Below, piece by piece: positions 33,462 to 42,176 of a stretch of DNA of 61,161 bases. How positions within the stretch are numbered: the stretch's first letter is position 1; each line of letters starts with the position of its first letter. The notes beneath the pieces were generated by a model, which was not told where the DNA came from, ran no database searches, and saw only the letters and a program-made list of their open reading frames with translations. The stretch is from assembly GCA_964575185.1 (NCBI GenBank), contig CAZNPW010000012.1, positions 1 through 61,161 of the forward strand, in the 5' to 3' direction. Source of the stretch: CAZNPW01 sp964575185. Lineage in GTDB: Bacteria; Pseudomonadota; Alphaproteobacteria; Rhodobacterales; Rhodobacteraceae. The position numbers were made by a program, and so were the translations under genes.

Positions 33462-34222
33462 GGGGCGGGCTCGACCAGGCCGACGATCGGGCCCATCGGA
33501 AAGCCCGCGTCCCGGCGGCCGAGCGCGGGCGCGTAGAGCCGCGAGACCGAGCCGTCGAGGTAGAGCGCGTCGGGCAGGCCCAGGCCGTCGCGGAAGAACC
33601 GGGCGAACTGGTGGAAGGTGACCGCGCGGTTCGAGATGGCGAAGACCGCGCGCGCCCCGTCGGCGCTGACGCCGACGCCGTTGCGGATGTAGCGCGAGGT
33701 GCCGTCGGGCCGGAACCGCGGATGCAGCGCGCCGCCGATGACGAGCATCGGGCCGGACTGGGTGGCATAGCGGCAGGCCGGGGGCGCGGCGGCGAAGGCC
33801 AGGGTCTCGATCACCGCGAAGCGGTCGGCGATGCAGAAGACGCCGTTCGGCAGGAGGCCGAAGTTGCCCGGGCTTTCGCCCGTGACGAGCGGCGCGATCT
33901 CGCGCCCGTCCTCGACGTAAAGCCCGACGGGGCTGCGGTCGGGGTGATACATGCCCGCGTTCATCGCGAAGGCCAGCCTCTCGCCGCGGTCGGCCAGCAC
34001 CGCCTCGACCGCGGTGAAGCTGCCGAGCGGCGCACCGGACCCGTTCAGGAACAGCCGCAGATCCGCGCCCGCCGCGACCTCGCAGACGGTGTAGGGGATG
34101 GCTTCGAAGGTCATGTCGCGGCAGCCGTCGACGGCCGCCCCGGCCTGCGCGCCCAGAAGGACCAGCGCCGAGGCCAGGCCTGCGATCCGGCGGCGCAGAC
34201 GGCCTGCGGCGTCAGGCATCAT
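33458..34222 (-). CDS. Phosphodiester glycosidase family protein (exported)
   Basis: 254 residues. A basic N terminus followed by IAGLASALVLLGAQAGAA gives a signal peptide. The domain matches the NAGPA-like phosphodiester glycosidase family: LAFAMNAGMYHPDRSPVGLY near residue 85, FGLLPNGVFCI, YATQSGPMLVIGG and ALYLDGSVSRLYAP near 223. It overlaps rbfA by 11 bp and truB by 4 bp, so an exported glycosidase is co-transcribed with two ribosome/tRNA genes. Confidence 0.9.
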   Translation of the reverse strand: MMPDAAGRLRRRIAGLASALVLLGAQAGAAVDGCRDMTFEAIPYTVCEVAAGADLRLFLNGSGAPLGSFTAVEAVLADRGERLAFAMNAGMYHPDRSPVGLYVEDGREIAPLVTGESPGNFGLLPNGVFCIADRFAVIETLAFAAAPPACRYATQSGPMLVIGGALHPRFRPDGTSRYIRNGVGVSADGARAVFAISNRAVTFHQFARFFRDGLGLPDALYLDGSVSRLYAPALGRRDAGFPMGPIVGLVEPAP

Positions 34223-34634
34223 CGTCGGGCGCGCCGAGATCGGCCTGCACCTTGGGGTCGTCGAACAGCCGCCGCGTCTCGTCCAGCCGGTCGAAGCTGT
34301 CGTCGGGGCGGAAGCGCAGGTCGGGGGTGAACTTCAGCGCGGTGACGGCCCCGACGCGGTGGCGGAGCTGCCCCTTGTTGCGCGCCAGCGCCGCGATGGC
34401 GGTGTCGACCGGCCCCTGGCCCATCAGGGGCATGACGTGGACGGTGGCGATCCTGAGGTCGGGCGACAGGCGCACCTCGCCCACGGTGATCGACATGGCG
34501 TCGAGGTCGGGGTCGTGCACCTCGCCGCGTGCCAGCATGTCGGCCAGCGCGCGGCGGATCAGCTCGCCCACGCGGAGCTGGCGCTGGCTGGGGCCCCGTC
34601 CCGGGGCCGCGCTGCCGGAGTCGCGGTGTTTCAT
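34212..34634 (-). CDS. rbfA: 30S ribosome-binding factor RbfA
   Basis: Late 16S rRNA maturation and cold-shock factor. 140 residues from ATG 34634 (MKHRDSGSAAPGRGPSQRQL); the frame extends 12 codons further upstream but without RbfA-like sequence. The KH-like core shows QLRVGELIRRALADMLARGE, SITVGEVRLSPDLRIATVHV and LKFTPDLRFRPDDSFDRLDE. It starts the operon with the glycosidase and truB, divergent from dapB. Confidence 0.95.
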   Translation of the reverse strand: MKHRDSGSAAPGRGPSQRQLRVGELIRRALADMLARGEVHDPDLDAMSITVGEVRLSPDLRIATVHVMPLMGQGPVDTAIAALARNKGQLRHRVGAVTALKFTPDLRFRPDDSFDRLDETRRLFDDPKVQADLGAPDDDA

Positions 34635-34765
34635 CGCCTGCGCCTTACGCGCTTTGGCCGTTGCCCGCAACGGCGGCGGTGCGCTATCGGCGGGGGCGGG
34701 ACCGGGGAGGTTTCACGCCTCCCCGGACCCTTCCGTGGAGTATTTGGACCGGAAAGAGAGGCGCG

Positions 34766-35590
34766 ATGGATCTGCCGGGAATCGTGGTGACGGGCGCCTC
34801 GGGGCGGATGGGGCAGGTGCTGGTGCGGCTCCTGGCCGACAGCCGCAAGGCGCGGCTCGTGGCGGCGGTCGAGCGCGAGGGGCACCCCTGGGTCGGGCGC
34901 GACGTGGGCGAGGCGATGGGCGGGGCGGCCACGGGGGTGCGGGTGACCGACGACGCGGTCGCGGCCTTCGCGCAGGCGCAGGGGGTGGTGGATTTCACCG
35001 CGCCGGCGGCGTCGGTGGGCTTTGCGGCGCTGGCCGCGCAGGCGCGGGCGGTGCATGTGATCGGGACGACGGGGTTTTCGGACGCCGACCTGGCGCAGAT
35101 CGCGGCCGCGGCGCGGCACGCCGTCATCGTGCGGGCGGGGAACATGAGCCTGGGGGTGAACCTGATGGTGGCGCTGACGCGGACGGTGGCGGCGGCGCTC
35201 GACTGGGACATCGAGGTGGTGGAGGCGCACCACCGCGCCAAGGTCGACGCGCCCTCGGGCACCGCGCTGATGCTGGGCGCGGCGGCGGCCGGGGGGCGGG
35301 GGGTGGCGCTGGAGGACGCGATGGTGTCGGGCCGGCATGGCCACACCGACGTGCGGCCGCACGGGGCGATCGGCTTTTCGGCGGTGCGTGGCGGCGACAT
35401 CGTGGGCGAGCACGACGTGATCTTCGCCGGGACCGGCGAGCGGATCGTGCTGCGCCACGTCGCGACCGACCGCGCGATCTTTGCCCGCGGCGCGCTGGCG
35501 GCGGTGGTCTGGGGGCAGGACCGGGCACCGGGGGAATACACGATGGCCGACGTGCTGGGGCTGTCACCGGCTCGTGACCCGTCGACATGA
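34766..35590 (+). CDS. dapB: 4-hydroxy-tetrahydrodipicolinate reductase
   Basis: NAD(P)H-dependent reductase of the lysine/diaminopimelate pathway. 274 residues. The nucleotide-binding VTGASGRMGQVLVRLL is near residue 8, GTTGFSDADLAQI near 100, and the catalytic EAHHRAKVDAPSGTALMLG near 152. A good ribosome site (AAAGAGAGG) precedes ATG 34766. Confidence 0.96.
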   Translation: MDLPGIVVTGASGRMGQVLVRLLADSRKARLVAAVEREGHPWVGRDVGEAMGGAATGVRVTDDAVAAFAQAQGVVDFTAPAASVGFAALAAQARAVHVIGTTGFSDADLAQIAAAARHAVIVRAGNMSLGVNLMVALTRTVAAALDWDIEVVEAHHRAKVDAPSGTALMLGAAAAGGRGVALEDAMVSGRHGHTDVRPHGAIGFSAVRGGDIVGEHDVIFAGTGERIVLRHVATDRAIFARGALAAVVWGQDRAPGEYTMADVLGLSPARDPST

Positions 35591-35643
35591 ACCGCCGGGG
35601 TGCGGCGTCCGTAATGCCTTGCACCGTCCAGCCGAGGTCCTGC

Positions 35644-35997
35644 ATGAAGTCCGTCATCGCCGCGCTCGCCCTTGCCGTTCCCTTGCCCGCGATGGCCGAG
35701 TTCGTGCCCGTCACCACCCGCGAGGAGTTCGTGGCGCTGGTCGAAGGGCGCGAGCTGCGGCTGGGGCTGTTCGCGATCCGCCTGAACGTCAGCGGCGACG
35801 GGACGATCCGCGGCAGCGCGATGGGCTGGGACGTGACCGGGACCTGGGACTGGCAGGACGGCTATTTCTGCCGCGAGATGGACTGGTCGGGCGCGCCGAT
35901 CCCGTTCAACTGCCAGCTGGTCGAGGCCCGCGAGGGCAAGGTGCGGTTCACCCTCGACCGGGGCGCGGGCGATGAGGCGACGTTCAATCTGCGATAG
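35644..35997 (+). CDS. Hypothetical secreted protein
   Basis: 117 residues starting MKSVIAALALAVPLPAMA, a clear signal peptide cleaved before EFVPV. The mature part has ELRLGLFAIRLNVSGDGTIR, AMGWDVTGTWDWQDGYFCRE and a Cys pair that could form a disulfide. Homologues are sometimes labelled dihydrodipicolinate reductase only because they follow dapB; the sequence has no such domain. Function unknown. An ATG at 35587 would place the signal peptide internally and was rejected. Confidence 0.78.
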   Translation: MKSVIAALALAVPLPAMAEFVPVTTREEFVALVEGRELRLGLFAIRLNVSGDGTIRGSAMGWDVTGTWDWQDGYFCREMDWSGAPIPFNCQLVEAREGKVRFTLDRGAGDEATFNLR

Positions 35998-36020
35998 CGC
36001 AGTCCGCGGCAGCGCCGGGG

Positions 36021-36212
36021 TCAGAAGTCGATGGCGAGGCCCTTGCGCTCCCAGTCGCCGTAGCGGACGGGTTCGGGTCCGTCGCGGCCGCCGAGTTCGG
36101 TCGGCCGGGTCGGCGGGCGGGCGGCGCGGCGACGGGCCTCGGCCTCGGCCAGCGCGCGGCGGGCGGCGGGGGGAAGTTCGGGCGGCCGGTCGGGATCGGG
36201 TTGAAGCGTCAT
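36021..36212 (-). CDS. DUF1674 protein (succinate dehydrogenase assembly factor 4-like)
   Basis: 63 residues, proline/arginine-rich, ending with the family signature GRDGPEPVRYGDWERKGLAIDF split here as EPVRYGDWERKG and LAIDF. In mitochondria and some alphaproteobacteria this family (SDHAF4/Sdh8) helps mature flavinated SdhA. That role here is inferred from the family. It is divergent from rsmB with 24 bp between starts. Confidence 0.88.
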   Translation of the reverse strand: MTLQPDPDRPPELPPAARRALAEAEARRRAARPPTRPTELGGRDGPEPVRYGDWERKGLAIDF

Positions 36213-36236
36213 GCCGCCTGATATACGCGCGGGCGC

Positions 36237-37469
36237 ATGGCGGACAAGGTGACGGGGCTGGCGGCACGGCGGGCGGCGGTGGGGCTGATCGCCGCGGTGC
36301 TGGACGAGGGGCGCAGGATGGGCAGCGCGCCGGGCGACCTGCCGCCGTCGGAGCGGGCGCGGGCCGAGCGGCTGGCGCGGGCGGCGCTGCGGCGGCGGGG
36401 GCAGGCGCAGGCGCTGCTGGCGCTGCTGCTGCGGAGGGCCCCGCCGGGCCAGGTCGGGCATGTCCTGATGGTGGCGCTCGCCGACCTGCACGAGGGCGCG
36501 CCGGCCCATGCCGCGGTGAACGCGGCGGTGGCGCTGACGCGCGAGGACCGGCGGACGGCGGCGGCGGCGGGGATGGTCAACGCCGTGCTGCGTGCGGTGG
36601 GCGGGGGCGATCCCTTCGCCGGGCGGCCGGTGCCGCACATGGCCCAGTGGCTGCGCCAGCCGATGGTGCGGGCCTGGGGGCGCGGGGTCGCCGACGCGAT
36701 CGAGGCGGTGCAGCTGGAGGCGCCGCCGCTCGACCTGACGGTGCGGGGGCCGGACGCGCCCGGGGGGGTCCGGCTGCCGAACGGCACGCTGCGCCTGCCC
36801 GACGCGGGGCGCGCCGTGACCGCCCTGCCCGGCTACGACGGCGGCGGCTGGTGGGTGCAGGACGCGGCCGCGAGCATGGCGGTTCCGCTGCTCGACCCGC
36901 GGCCCGGCGAGGCGGTGCTCGACCTCTGCGCCGCGCCCGGGGGCAAGACGATGCAGCTTGCCGCCGCCGGGGCGGTGGTGACGGCGGTGGACGCGAGCGC
37001 GGCGCGGATGGCGCGGCTGGAGGAGAACCTGGCGCGCACGGGCCTGACCGCGCGGACCGTCGTGGCCGACGCGCTGGACTGGGCGCCGGAGGGGCCGCAG
37101 GCGGCGATCCTGCTCGACGCGCCCTGTTCGGCGACCGGGACGATCCGGCGGCACCCGGAACTGCCGTGGATCCGAGACGGATCCGAGGTGGCGGGGCTGG
37201 TCGAGCTGCAGGCGCGGCTTCTGGACCGGGCGCTGGGATGGCTCGCGCCGGGCGGGCGGCTGGTCTTCGCGACCTGCTCGCTGCTGCCGGCCGAGGGCGA
37301 GGATCAGCTTGCGGCGGTGCTGGAGCGGCACCCCGGACTGGTCGTGGAGCGGCCGACGCTGCCCTGGGTGGAGCCGGGCTGGATCACGCCGCAGGGCGGG
37401 TTGCGGCTGCGGCCGGACCTGTGGGGCGGAATGGACGGGTTCTTCATGGCGCGCCTGCGTCGGGGGTAG
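36237..37469 (+). CDS. rsmB: RsmB/NOP family 16S rRNA cytosine-C5 methyltransferase
   Basis: 410 residues. N-terminal NusB-like helical domain (ARRAAVGLIAAVLDEGRRMG, AHAAVNAAVALTREDRR) then a SAM methyltransferase with LDLCAAPGGKTMQLAA near residue 230, DAPCSATGTIRRHPELPW near 294 and LVFATCSLLPAEGEDQ near 342. The two cysteines (PCS and TCS) are the catalytic and release residues. Two back-to-back hairpins follow the stop. Confidence 0.92.
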   Translation: MADKVTGLAARRAAVGLIAAVLDEGRRMGSAPGDLPPSERARAERLARAALRRRGQAQALLALLLRRAPPGQVGHVLMVALADLHEGAPAHAAVNAAVALTREDRRTAAAAGMVNAVLRAVGGGDPFAGRPVPHMAQWLRQPMVRAWGRGVADAIEAVQLEAPPLDLTVRGPDAPGGVRLPNGTLRLPDAGRAVTALPGYDGGGWWVQDAAASMAVPLLDPRPGEAVLDLCAAPGGKTMQLAAAGAVVTAVDASAARMARLEENLARTGLTARTVVADALDWAPEGPQAAILLDAPCSATGTIRRHPELPWIRDGSEVAGLVELQARLLDRALGWLAPGGRLVFATCSLLPAEGEDQLAAVLERHPGLVVERPTLPWVEPGWITPQGGLRLRPDLWGGMDGFFMARLRRG

Positions 37470-37471
37470 CG

Positions 37472-37517
37472 CCGGTTTCTTCCAAGAAACCGGGCCTGAT
37501 CCTTCGAAGGATCAGGC
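37472..37517. terminator. Pair of hairpins between convergent rsmB and lrp
   Basis: CCGGTTTCTT (37472-37481) pairs with AAGAAACCGG (37484-37493). Immediately after, GCCTGATCCTTC (37494-37505) pairs with GAAGGATCAGGC (37506-37517). The second overlaps the last codons of the Lrp gene (stop at 37512-37514). Likely a bidirectional terminator region. Confidence 0.65.
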
Positions 37518-38012
37518 GCCGCGCGCGAGCCGCGCCTCGAGCACCTCGAAGCTGAGGCCGGGATCGTCCTTGGCGCAGCGGATGACGAGGCTGGTCTTGA
37601 CCGAGGCGACGTTGTCGGCGGCGGTCAGCTCTTCGGTCAGGAAGCGCTGGAACGTGGACAGGTCGGGGGCCACGCATTTCAGGATGAAGTCGATCTCGCC
37701 GTTCAGCATGTGGCATTCGCGGACCAGCGGCCAGGCGCGGCAGCGCGCCTCGAAGGCCGAGAGGTCGGCCTCGGCCTGGCTTTTCAGGCGGACCATGGCG
37801 AAGACCGCGACCTCGAACCCGAGTTCGCGCGGATCGACGTCGGCGTGGTAGCCGCGGATGTAGCCCGCCTCCTCGAGCGCGCGGACGCGCCGCAGGCAGG
37901 GGGGCGCGCTGATCCCGACGCGGCTGGCGAGTTCGACGTTGGTCATCCGCCCGTCGGCCTGGAGTTCGGCGAGGATCCGGCGGTCGATGGGGTCGAGCTT
38001 ATGGCCGGGCAT
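37512..38012 (-). CDS. Lrp/AsnC family transcriptional regulator
   Basis: 166 residues. The N-terminal winged helix-turn-helix has LDPIDRRILAELQADGRMTN and ELASRVGISAPPCLRRVRAL; the C-terminal RAM/AsnC ligand domain has GYHADVDPRELGFEVAVFAM and VRECHMLNGEIDFILKCVAP. The effector amino acid cannot be assigned. An inverted repeat 39 bp upstream of the start is a candidate operator. Confidence 0.94.
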   Translation of the reverse strand: MPGHKLDPIDRRILAELQADGRMTNVELASRVGISAPPCLRRVRALEEAGYIRGYHADVDPRELGFEVAVFAMVRLKSQAEADLSAFEARCRAWPLVRECHMLNGEIDFILKCVAPDLSTFQRFLTEELTAADNVASVKTSLVIRCAKDDPGLSFEVLEARLARGA

Positions 38013-38051
38013 GGCGGTCCGTCGCGTGGGGGCTGCGGCATAGGTAAGAAA

Positions 38052-38069
38052 ATTGCGCGAAAACGCAAT
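38052..38069. promoter_or_regulatory. Candidate Lrp-family operator
   Basis: ATTGCG (38052-38057) and CGCAAT (38064-38069) form a perfect inverted repeat around CGAAAA, in an AT-rich patch upstream of the Lrp gene. The TTGCG-n-CGCAA form resembles sites of AsnC/Lrp regulators. Autoregulation is inference. Confidence 0.5.
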
Positions 38070-38105
38070 ATCCTTTCCTGCGGCAGCCCCCCGCGCCGGT
38101 GCGCC

Positions 38106-38372
38106 TTACGGGCAGGCGGCGATGTATTCCGAGCCGTCGGCGCGGCGGTAGCGGCATTGGCCGTCGCTGGTCTGGCCGAGGATCGCGCCGGCGGCGGCCC
38201 CCACGGTCGCGCCGATCAGCGCGCCTTCGACGCGGTCGTCGCTGCCCGACACGGCGGCCCCGAGCGCGGCCCCCGCGGCGGCCCCGGTCAGGGTCGCGCC
38301 GGTCTGCTGATCGACCGGAACGCAGGCGGCAAGCCCGGCGAGGGCAAAGGTCGCGGAAAGGATCAGGCGCAT
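38106..38372 (-). CDS. Glycine-zipper outer-membrane lipoprotein
   Basis: 88 residues. The N terminus MRLILSATFALAGLAAC has a lipobox (LAAC). Two glycine-zipper stretches follow, LTGAAAGAALGAAVSG near residue 28 and GALIGATVGAAAGAILGQ near 49, as in 17-kDa surface antigen or SlyB-like proteins. The tail CRYRRADGSEYIAACP has two cysteines. Probably an envelope-stability lipoprotein. Confidence 0.85.
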   Translation of the reverse strand: MRLILSATFALAGLAACVPVDQQTGATLTGAAAGAALGAAVSGSDDRVEGALIGATVGAAAGAILGQTSDGQCRYRRADGSEYIAACP

Positions 38373-38552
38373 GGAGCTCTCCATCTGGTGCGAAAAGGGG
38401 TCAGGTGGGGAGGAAAACGATCTACCCGGCCGCGAAGTTCCCATCCTAGCGCAAGCCCGCGCCGCAGGCGAGGCGGGGCGTGGCCGTCGGCAGGACTTCA
38501 CCTCGGCGGCCGCGCGGCCTATATCGGGCGGCCATTCCCCGAAGGCGGTTCC

Positions 38553-39488
38553 ATGACCACGCGGCACACCAAGGTCCTCATCATCGGCTCGGGCCCGGCC
38601 GGCTATACCGCGGCGGTCTATGCCGCGCGCGCGATGCTGGCGCCGGTCCTGATCCAGGGCATCCAGCCCGGCGGGCAGTTGACCATCACCACCGAGGTGG
38701 AGAACTGGCCGGGCGACACGCATGTGATGGGCCCCGACCTGATGCTGCGGATGCAGGAACACGCGCGCGCCATGGGGGCGGAGGTGGTGGGCGACATCGT
38801 GACCCGGCTCGACCTCGCGGCGCGGCCCTTCGCGGCGCAGGGCGACAGCGGGGTGACCTATACCGCCGACGCGCTGATCCTGGCCACCGGCGCGCAGGCG
38901 CGCTGGCTGGGGCTGCCGTCGGAGGAGCACTTCAAGGGCTTCGGCGTCAGCGCCTGCGCCACCTGCGACGGGTTCTTCTATCGCGGGCGCGAGGTCGTCG
39001 TGATCGGCGGTGGCAACACCGCGGTCGAGGAGGCGCTGTTCCTGACGAACTTCGCCAGCAAGGTCACGCTGATCCACCGCCGCGATGCCTTGCGCGCCGA
39101 GAAGATCATGCAGGAACGGCTGTTCAGGAACCCGAAGGTCGAGGTCGTCTGGAACCACGAGGTCGTGGAGGTGCTGGGCCATGACGCCCCCCGCGGCGTG
39201 ACCGCGGTGCGGGCGCGGCACGTGCACACCGGGGCCGTGCAAGACATCCCCTGCGCGGGGTTCTTCGTGGCGATCGGGCATTCGCCCGCGTCGGAGCTGG
39301 TCGCGGGCCAGTTGCCCCTGCACAACGGCGGCTACGTCGCGGTGGAGCCGGGGACGACCCGCACCGCCATCCCCGGCGTCTTCGCCGCGGGCGACCTGAC
39401 CGACCACGTCTATCGCCAGGCCGTCACCAGCGCCGGGATGGGCTGCATGGCGGCGCTCGATGCAGAAAGGTTTCTTGCCGGGCACTGA
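38553..39488 (+). CDS. trxB: Thioredoxin reductase
   Basis: FAD/NADPH enzyme reducing thioredoxin. 311 residues from ATG 38553; the long upstream frame lacks similarity. FAD-binding IIGSGPAGYTAAVYAARAM is near residue 10, the redox pair lies in SACATCDGFFYRG near residue 134, and NADPH-binding VIGGGNTAVEEALFLT is near 150. GVFAAGDLTDHVYRQAVTS closes the FAD site. Confidence 0.95.
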   Translation: MTTRHTKVLIIGSGPAGYTAAVYAARAMLAPVLIQGIQPGGQLTITTEVENWPGDTHVMGPDLMLRMQEHARAMGAEVVGDIVTRLDLAARPFAAQGDSGVTYTADALILATGAQARWLGLPSEEHFKGFGVSACATCDGFFYRGREVVVIGGGNTAVEEALFLTNFASKVTLIHRRDALRAEKIMQERLFRNPKVEVVWNHEVVEVLGHDAPRGVTAVRARHVHTGAVQDIPCAGFFVAIGHSPASELVAGQLPLHNGGYVAVEPGTTRTAIPGVFAAGDLTDHVYRQAVTSAGMGCMAALDAERFLAGH

Positions 39489-39574
39489 GCCGCGCGGAAC
39501 AACCTTCCGGGGCACCGCGCGCAAAGCCGCACATCCGACCTTTCTTTCCCCCCCGGCTTGAGGTCGGACGGTGC

Positions 39575-39598
39575 CGGGCGTAAAGCGCCCGCGGTTTT
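39575..39598 (+). terminator. Small hairpin upstream of sat-cysC, possible trxB terminator
   Basis: CGGGCG (39575-39580) pairs with CGCCCG (39586-39591) around TAAAG and is followed by CGGTTTTCC. It lies 16 bp before the sat-cysC start and 87 bp after trxB. It could equally be a leader structure of sat-cysC. Confidence 0.35.
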
Positions 39599-39613
39599 CC
39601 AGATAGGTCGCCC

Positions 39614-41320
39614 ATGTCCCTGCCGATCCACGCCCCCATCCCGGAACTCTACGTCAGCCACGACAGCGCGCAGAAGCTGAAGCATACGGCGGCGGGCCTG
39701 CCGTCCTGGGACCTGACGCAGCGGCAGGTCTGCGACCTGGAGCTTCTGATGAACGGCGGCTTCGCGCCGCTGAAGGGGTTCATGGGGCAGGCCGACTACG
39801 ACCGCGTGGTGGCCGAGATGCGCACCGCCGACGGCACGCTGTTCCCGATCCCGATCACGCTCGACGTCAGCGAGACGTTCGCCGCGGGCGTGGAGCCGGG
39901 GCAGGACATCGCGCTGCGCGATGCGGAGGGGGTGATCCTGGCCATCCTGTCGGTGACCGACAAGTGGGTGCCGGACAAGGCGGTGGAGGCGGCGGGGGTC
40001 TTCGGGGCGAACGACCTCGCGCATCCGGCGGTGAACTACCTGCACAACGTGGCGGGCAAGGTCTATCTCGGCGGGCCGATCACGGGCATCCAGCCGCCGG
40101 TGCACTACGACTTCAAGGCGCGCCGCGACACGCCGAACGAGCTGCGCGCGCTGTTCCGCAAGCTCGGCTGGCGCAAGGTCGTGGCGTTCCAGACCCGCAA
40201 CCCCTTGCACCGCGCGCACCAGGAGCTGACCTTCCGCGCCGCGCGCGAGGCGCAGGCGAACCTGCTGATCCACCCCGTCGTCGGGATGACGAAACCCGGC
40301 GACGTGGACCATTTCACCCGCGTGCGCTGCTACGAGGCGGTGCTGGACAAGTATCCGGCCGCGACCACGCACCTGAGCCTGCTCAACCTTGCGATGCGGA
40401 TGGCCGGCCCGCGCGAGGCGGTGTGGCACGCGATCATCCGCAAGAACCACGGGCTGACCCACTTCATCGTCGGCCGCGACCACGCCGGGCCGGGCAAGAA
40501 CTCGGAGGGCCGCGACTTCTACGACCCCTACGCCGCGCAGGAGCTGGTGCGCCGGCACCAGGCCGAGATCGGCATCGAGATGGTCGACTTCAAGCAGATG
40601 GTCTTCGTGCAGGAGAAGGCGCAGTATTTCCCCGTGGACGAGGTGCCGGAGGGGTCCACCGTGCTGGACATCTCGGGCACCGAACTGCGCCGCCGCCTGC
40701 GCGAGGGGCTGGAGATCCCCGACTGGTTCTCGTTCCCCGAGGTGGTGACGCAGCTTCGCCGCACCTCGCCCGCGCGGGACAGGCAGGGGTTCACGGTGTT
40801 CTTCACCGGGCTGTCCGGGTCGGGCAAGTCCACCATCGCCAACGCGCTGATGGTCAAGCTGATGGAGATGGGCGGGCGGCCGGTGACGCTGCTGGACGGC
40901 GACGTGGTGCGCAAGCACCTGTCGAGCGAACTCGGGTTCAGCAAGGAACACCGCGACATCAACATCCGCCGCATCGGCTATGTCGCGTCCGAGATCACCA
41001 AGAACGGCGGCATCGCCATCTGCGCGCCGATCGCCCCCTATACCGCCACGCGCCGCGCGGTGCGCGAGATGATCGAGGCGACGGGCGCCTTCATCGAGGT
41101 GCACGTGGCGACCAGCATCGCCGAATGCGAACGCCGCGACCGCAAGGGGCTGTACAAGCTGGCGCGCGAGGGCAAGATCAAGGAGTTCACCGGCATTTCC
41201 GACCCCTACGAGGCCCCGGTGAAGGCCGAGCTGGTCGTCGATACCGAGAACGTGGATGTCGACCACTGCGCGCAGATGGTCATCCTGAAGCTCGAATCGA
41301 TGGGCCTGATCCGGGCCTGA
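39614..41320 (+). CDS. Bifunctional sulfate adenylyltransferase/adenylylsulfate kinase
   Basis: 568 residues fusing two sulfate-activation steps. Residues 1-385 are an ATP sulfurylase of the homo-oligomeric type, with FQTRNPLHRAHQELTFRA near residue 192 (HxxH nucleotide loop) and FIVGRDHAGPGKNSEG near 285. Residues 392-568 are an APS kinase with P-loop FFTGLSGSGKSTIANALM near 396, LLDGDVVRKHLSSELGFSKE and KNGGIAICAPIAPY. The product is PAPS. It is followed 3 bp later by a glycosyltransferase gene. Confidence 0.95.
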   Translation: MSLPIHAPIPELYVSHDSAQKLKHTAAGLPSWDLTQRQVCDLELLMNGGFAPLKGFMGQADYDRVVAEMRTADGTLFPIPITLDVSETFAAGVEPGQDIALRDAEGVILAILSVTDKWVPDKAVEAAGVFGANDLAHPAVNYLHNVAGKVYLGGPITGIQPPVHYDFKARRDTPNELRALFRKLGWRKVVAFQTRNPLHRAHQELTFRAAREAQANLLIHPVVGMTKPGDVDHFTRVRCYEAVLDKYPAATTHLSLLNLAMRMAGPREAVWHAIIRKNHGLTHFIVGRDHAGPGKNSEGRDFYDPYAAQELVRRHQAEIGIEMVDFKQMVFVQEKAQYFPVDEVPEGSTVLDISGTELRRRLREGLEIPDWFSFPEVVTQLRRTSPARDRQGFTVFFTGLSGSGKSTIANALMVKLMEMGGRPVTLLDGDVVRKHLSSELGFSKEHRDINIRRIGYVASEITKNGGIAICAPIAPYTATRRAVREMIEATGAFIEVHVATSIAECERRDRKGLYKLAREGKIKEFTGISDPYEAPVKAELVVDTENVDVDHCAQMVILKLESMGLIRA

Positions 41321-41323
41321 GCC

Positions 41324-42121
41324 ATGGCGGACGACCGGCCCGTCGTCGTCTCGCTGACCTCGATCCCGCCGCGGTTTCCGCATCTGGGGCGGGTGCTGGC
41401 GTCGCTTCTGGCGCAGAAGCTGGCGCCCGCGCGGATCGTGCTGGTGATCCCCCGCGCCTACCGGCGCTTTCCGGGCTGGGACGGACGGCTGCCCGCCGTG
41501 CCGCCGGGGGTGGAGATCCTGCGGACCGACGCGGACCTGGGGCCGGCGTCGAAGGTGCTGCCGATGGCGCGGGCCCTGCGCGGGCAGGCGGTGGACCTCG
41601 CCTATTGCGACGATGACGTGCGGCTGGCGGGGCACTGGCTGCGCGCCCTGCGGCGGGTCGCGCGGGACCGGCCCGGCTGCGCCATCGCCGCGGCGGGCTA
41701 CGACCTGGTGCGGTCGGCGGTGCCGCAGGACCCGGGCGGGCTGCCGCAGGTGCGGCGGCTGACGGCGGCCTCGCCGCCCGACCCGGCGCGCCAGCCGGGG
41801 GCCTGGATCGAGACGGCGGGGCTGGCGCAGGTGGCCATGGGCCACGGCGGGGTGCTGGTCAGGCCGGAGTGGTTCCCCGACGCGGCCTTCGACATCCCCG
41901 AGGACGCCTGGCCGGTGGACGACATCTGGCTGTCGGGCTGGCTCGCGCTGCAGGGCCTCCGCATCTGGGTCGACCCGATCGTGCCCATGCCGCAGACGCT
42001 TCCGGCGGTGCACGGAACCGCGCCCCTGCTGACGGCGCGCGTCGGCGGCCGCAAGCGCGCCGCATCGAACCGCGCCGCGGTCGACGCCTGGCGCGCGCGC
42101 GGGATCTGGCCGCTGCCGTAG
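41324..42121 (+). CDS. Small glycosyltransferase-like protein
   Basis: 265 residues. VVVSLTSIPPRFPHLGRVLA opens the protein, followed by ARIVLVIPRAYRRFPGW, a LGPASKVLPMARAL segment and YCDDDVRLAGHWLRAL near residue 89, where the DDD could bind metal and nucleotide sugar. The second half has WFPDAAFDIPEDAWPVDDIW, as in GT-A enzymes with a late DD. No membrane segment is seen. It starts 3 bp after sat-cysC and so is likely co-transcribed. Donor and acceptor are unknown. Confidence 0.72.
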   Translation: MADDRPVVVSLTSIPPRFPHLGRVLASLLAQKLAPARIVLVIPRAYRRFPGWDGRLPAVPPGVEILRTDADLGPASKVLPMARALRGQAVDLAYCDDDVRLAGHWLRALRRVARDRPGCAIAAAGYDLVRSAVPQDPGGLPQVRRLTAASPPDPARQPGAWIETAGLAQVAMGHGGVLVRPEWFPDAAFDIPEDAWPVDDIWLSGWLALQGLRIWVDPIVPMPQTLPAVHGTAPLLTARVGGRKRAASNRAAVDAWRARGIWPLP

Positions 42122-42176
42122 CGGGCGGCGCGGTCAGGTGGCCGGTCGCGTCGCCCCGCGGCAGGGTGCCGCGCGG

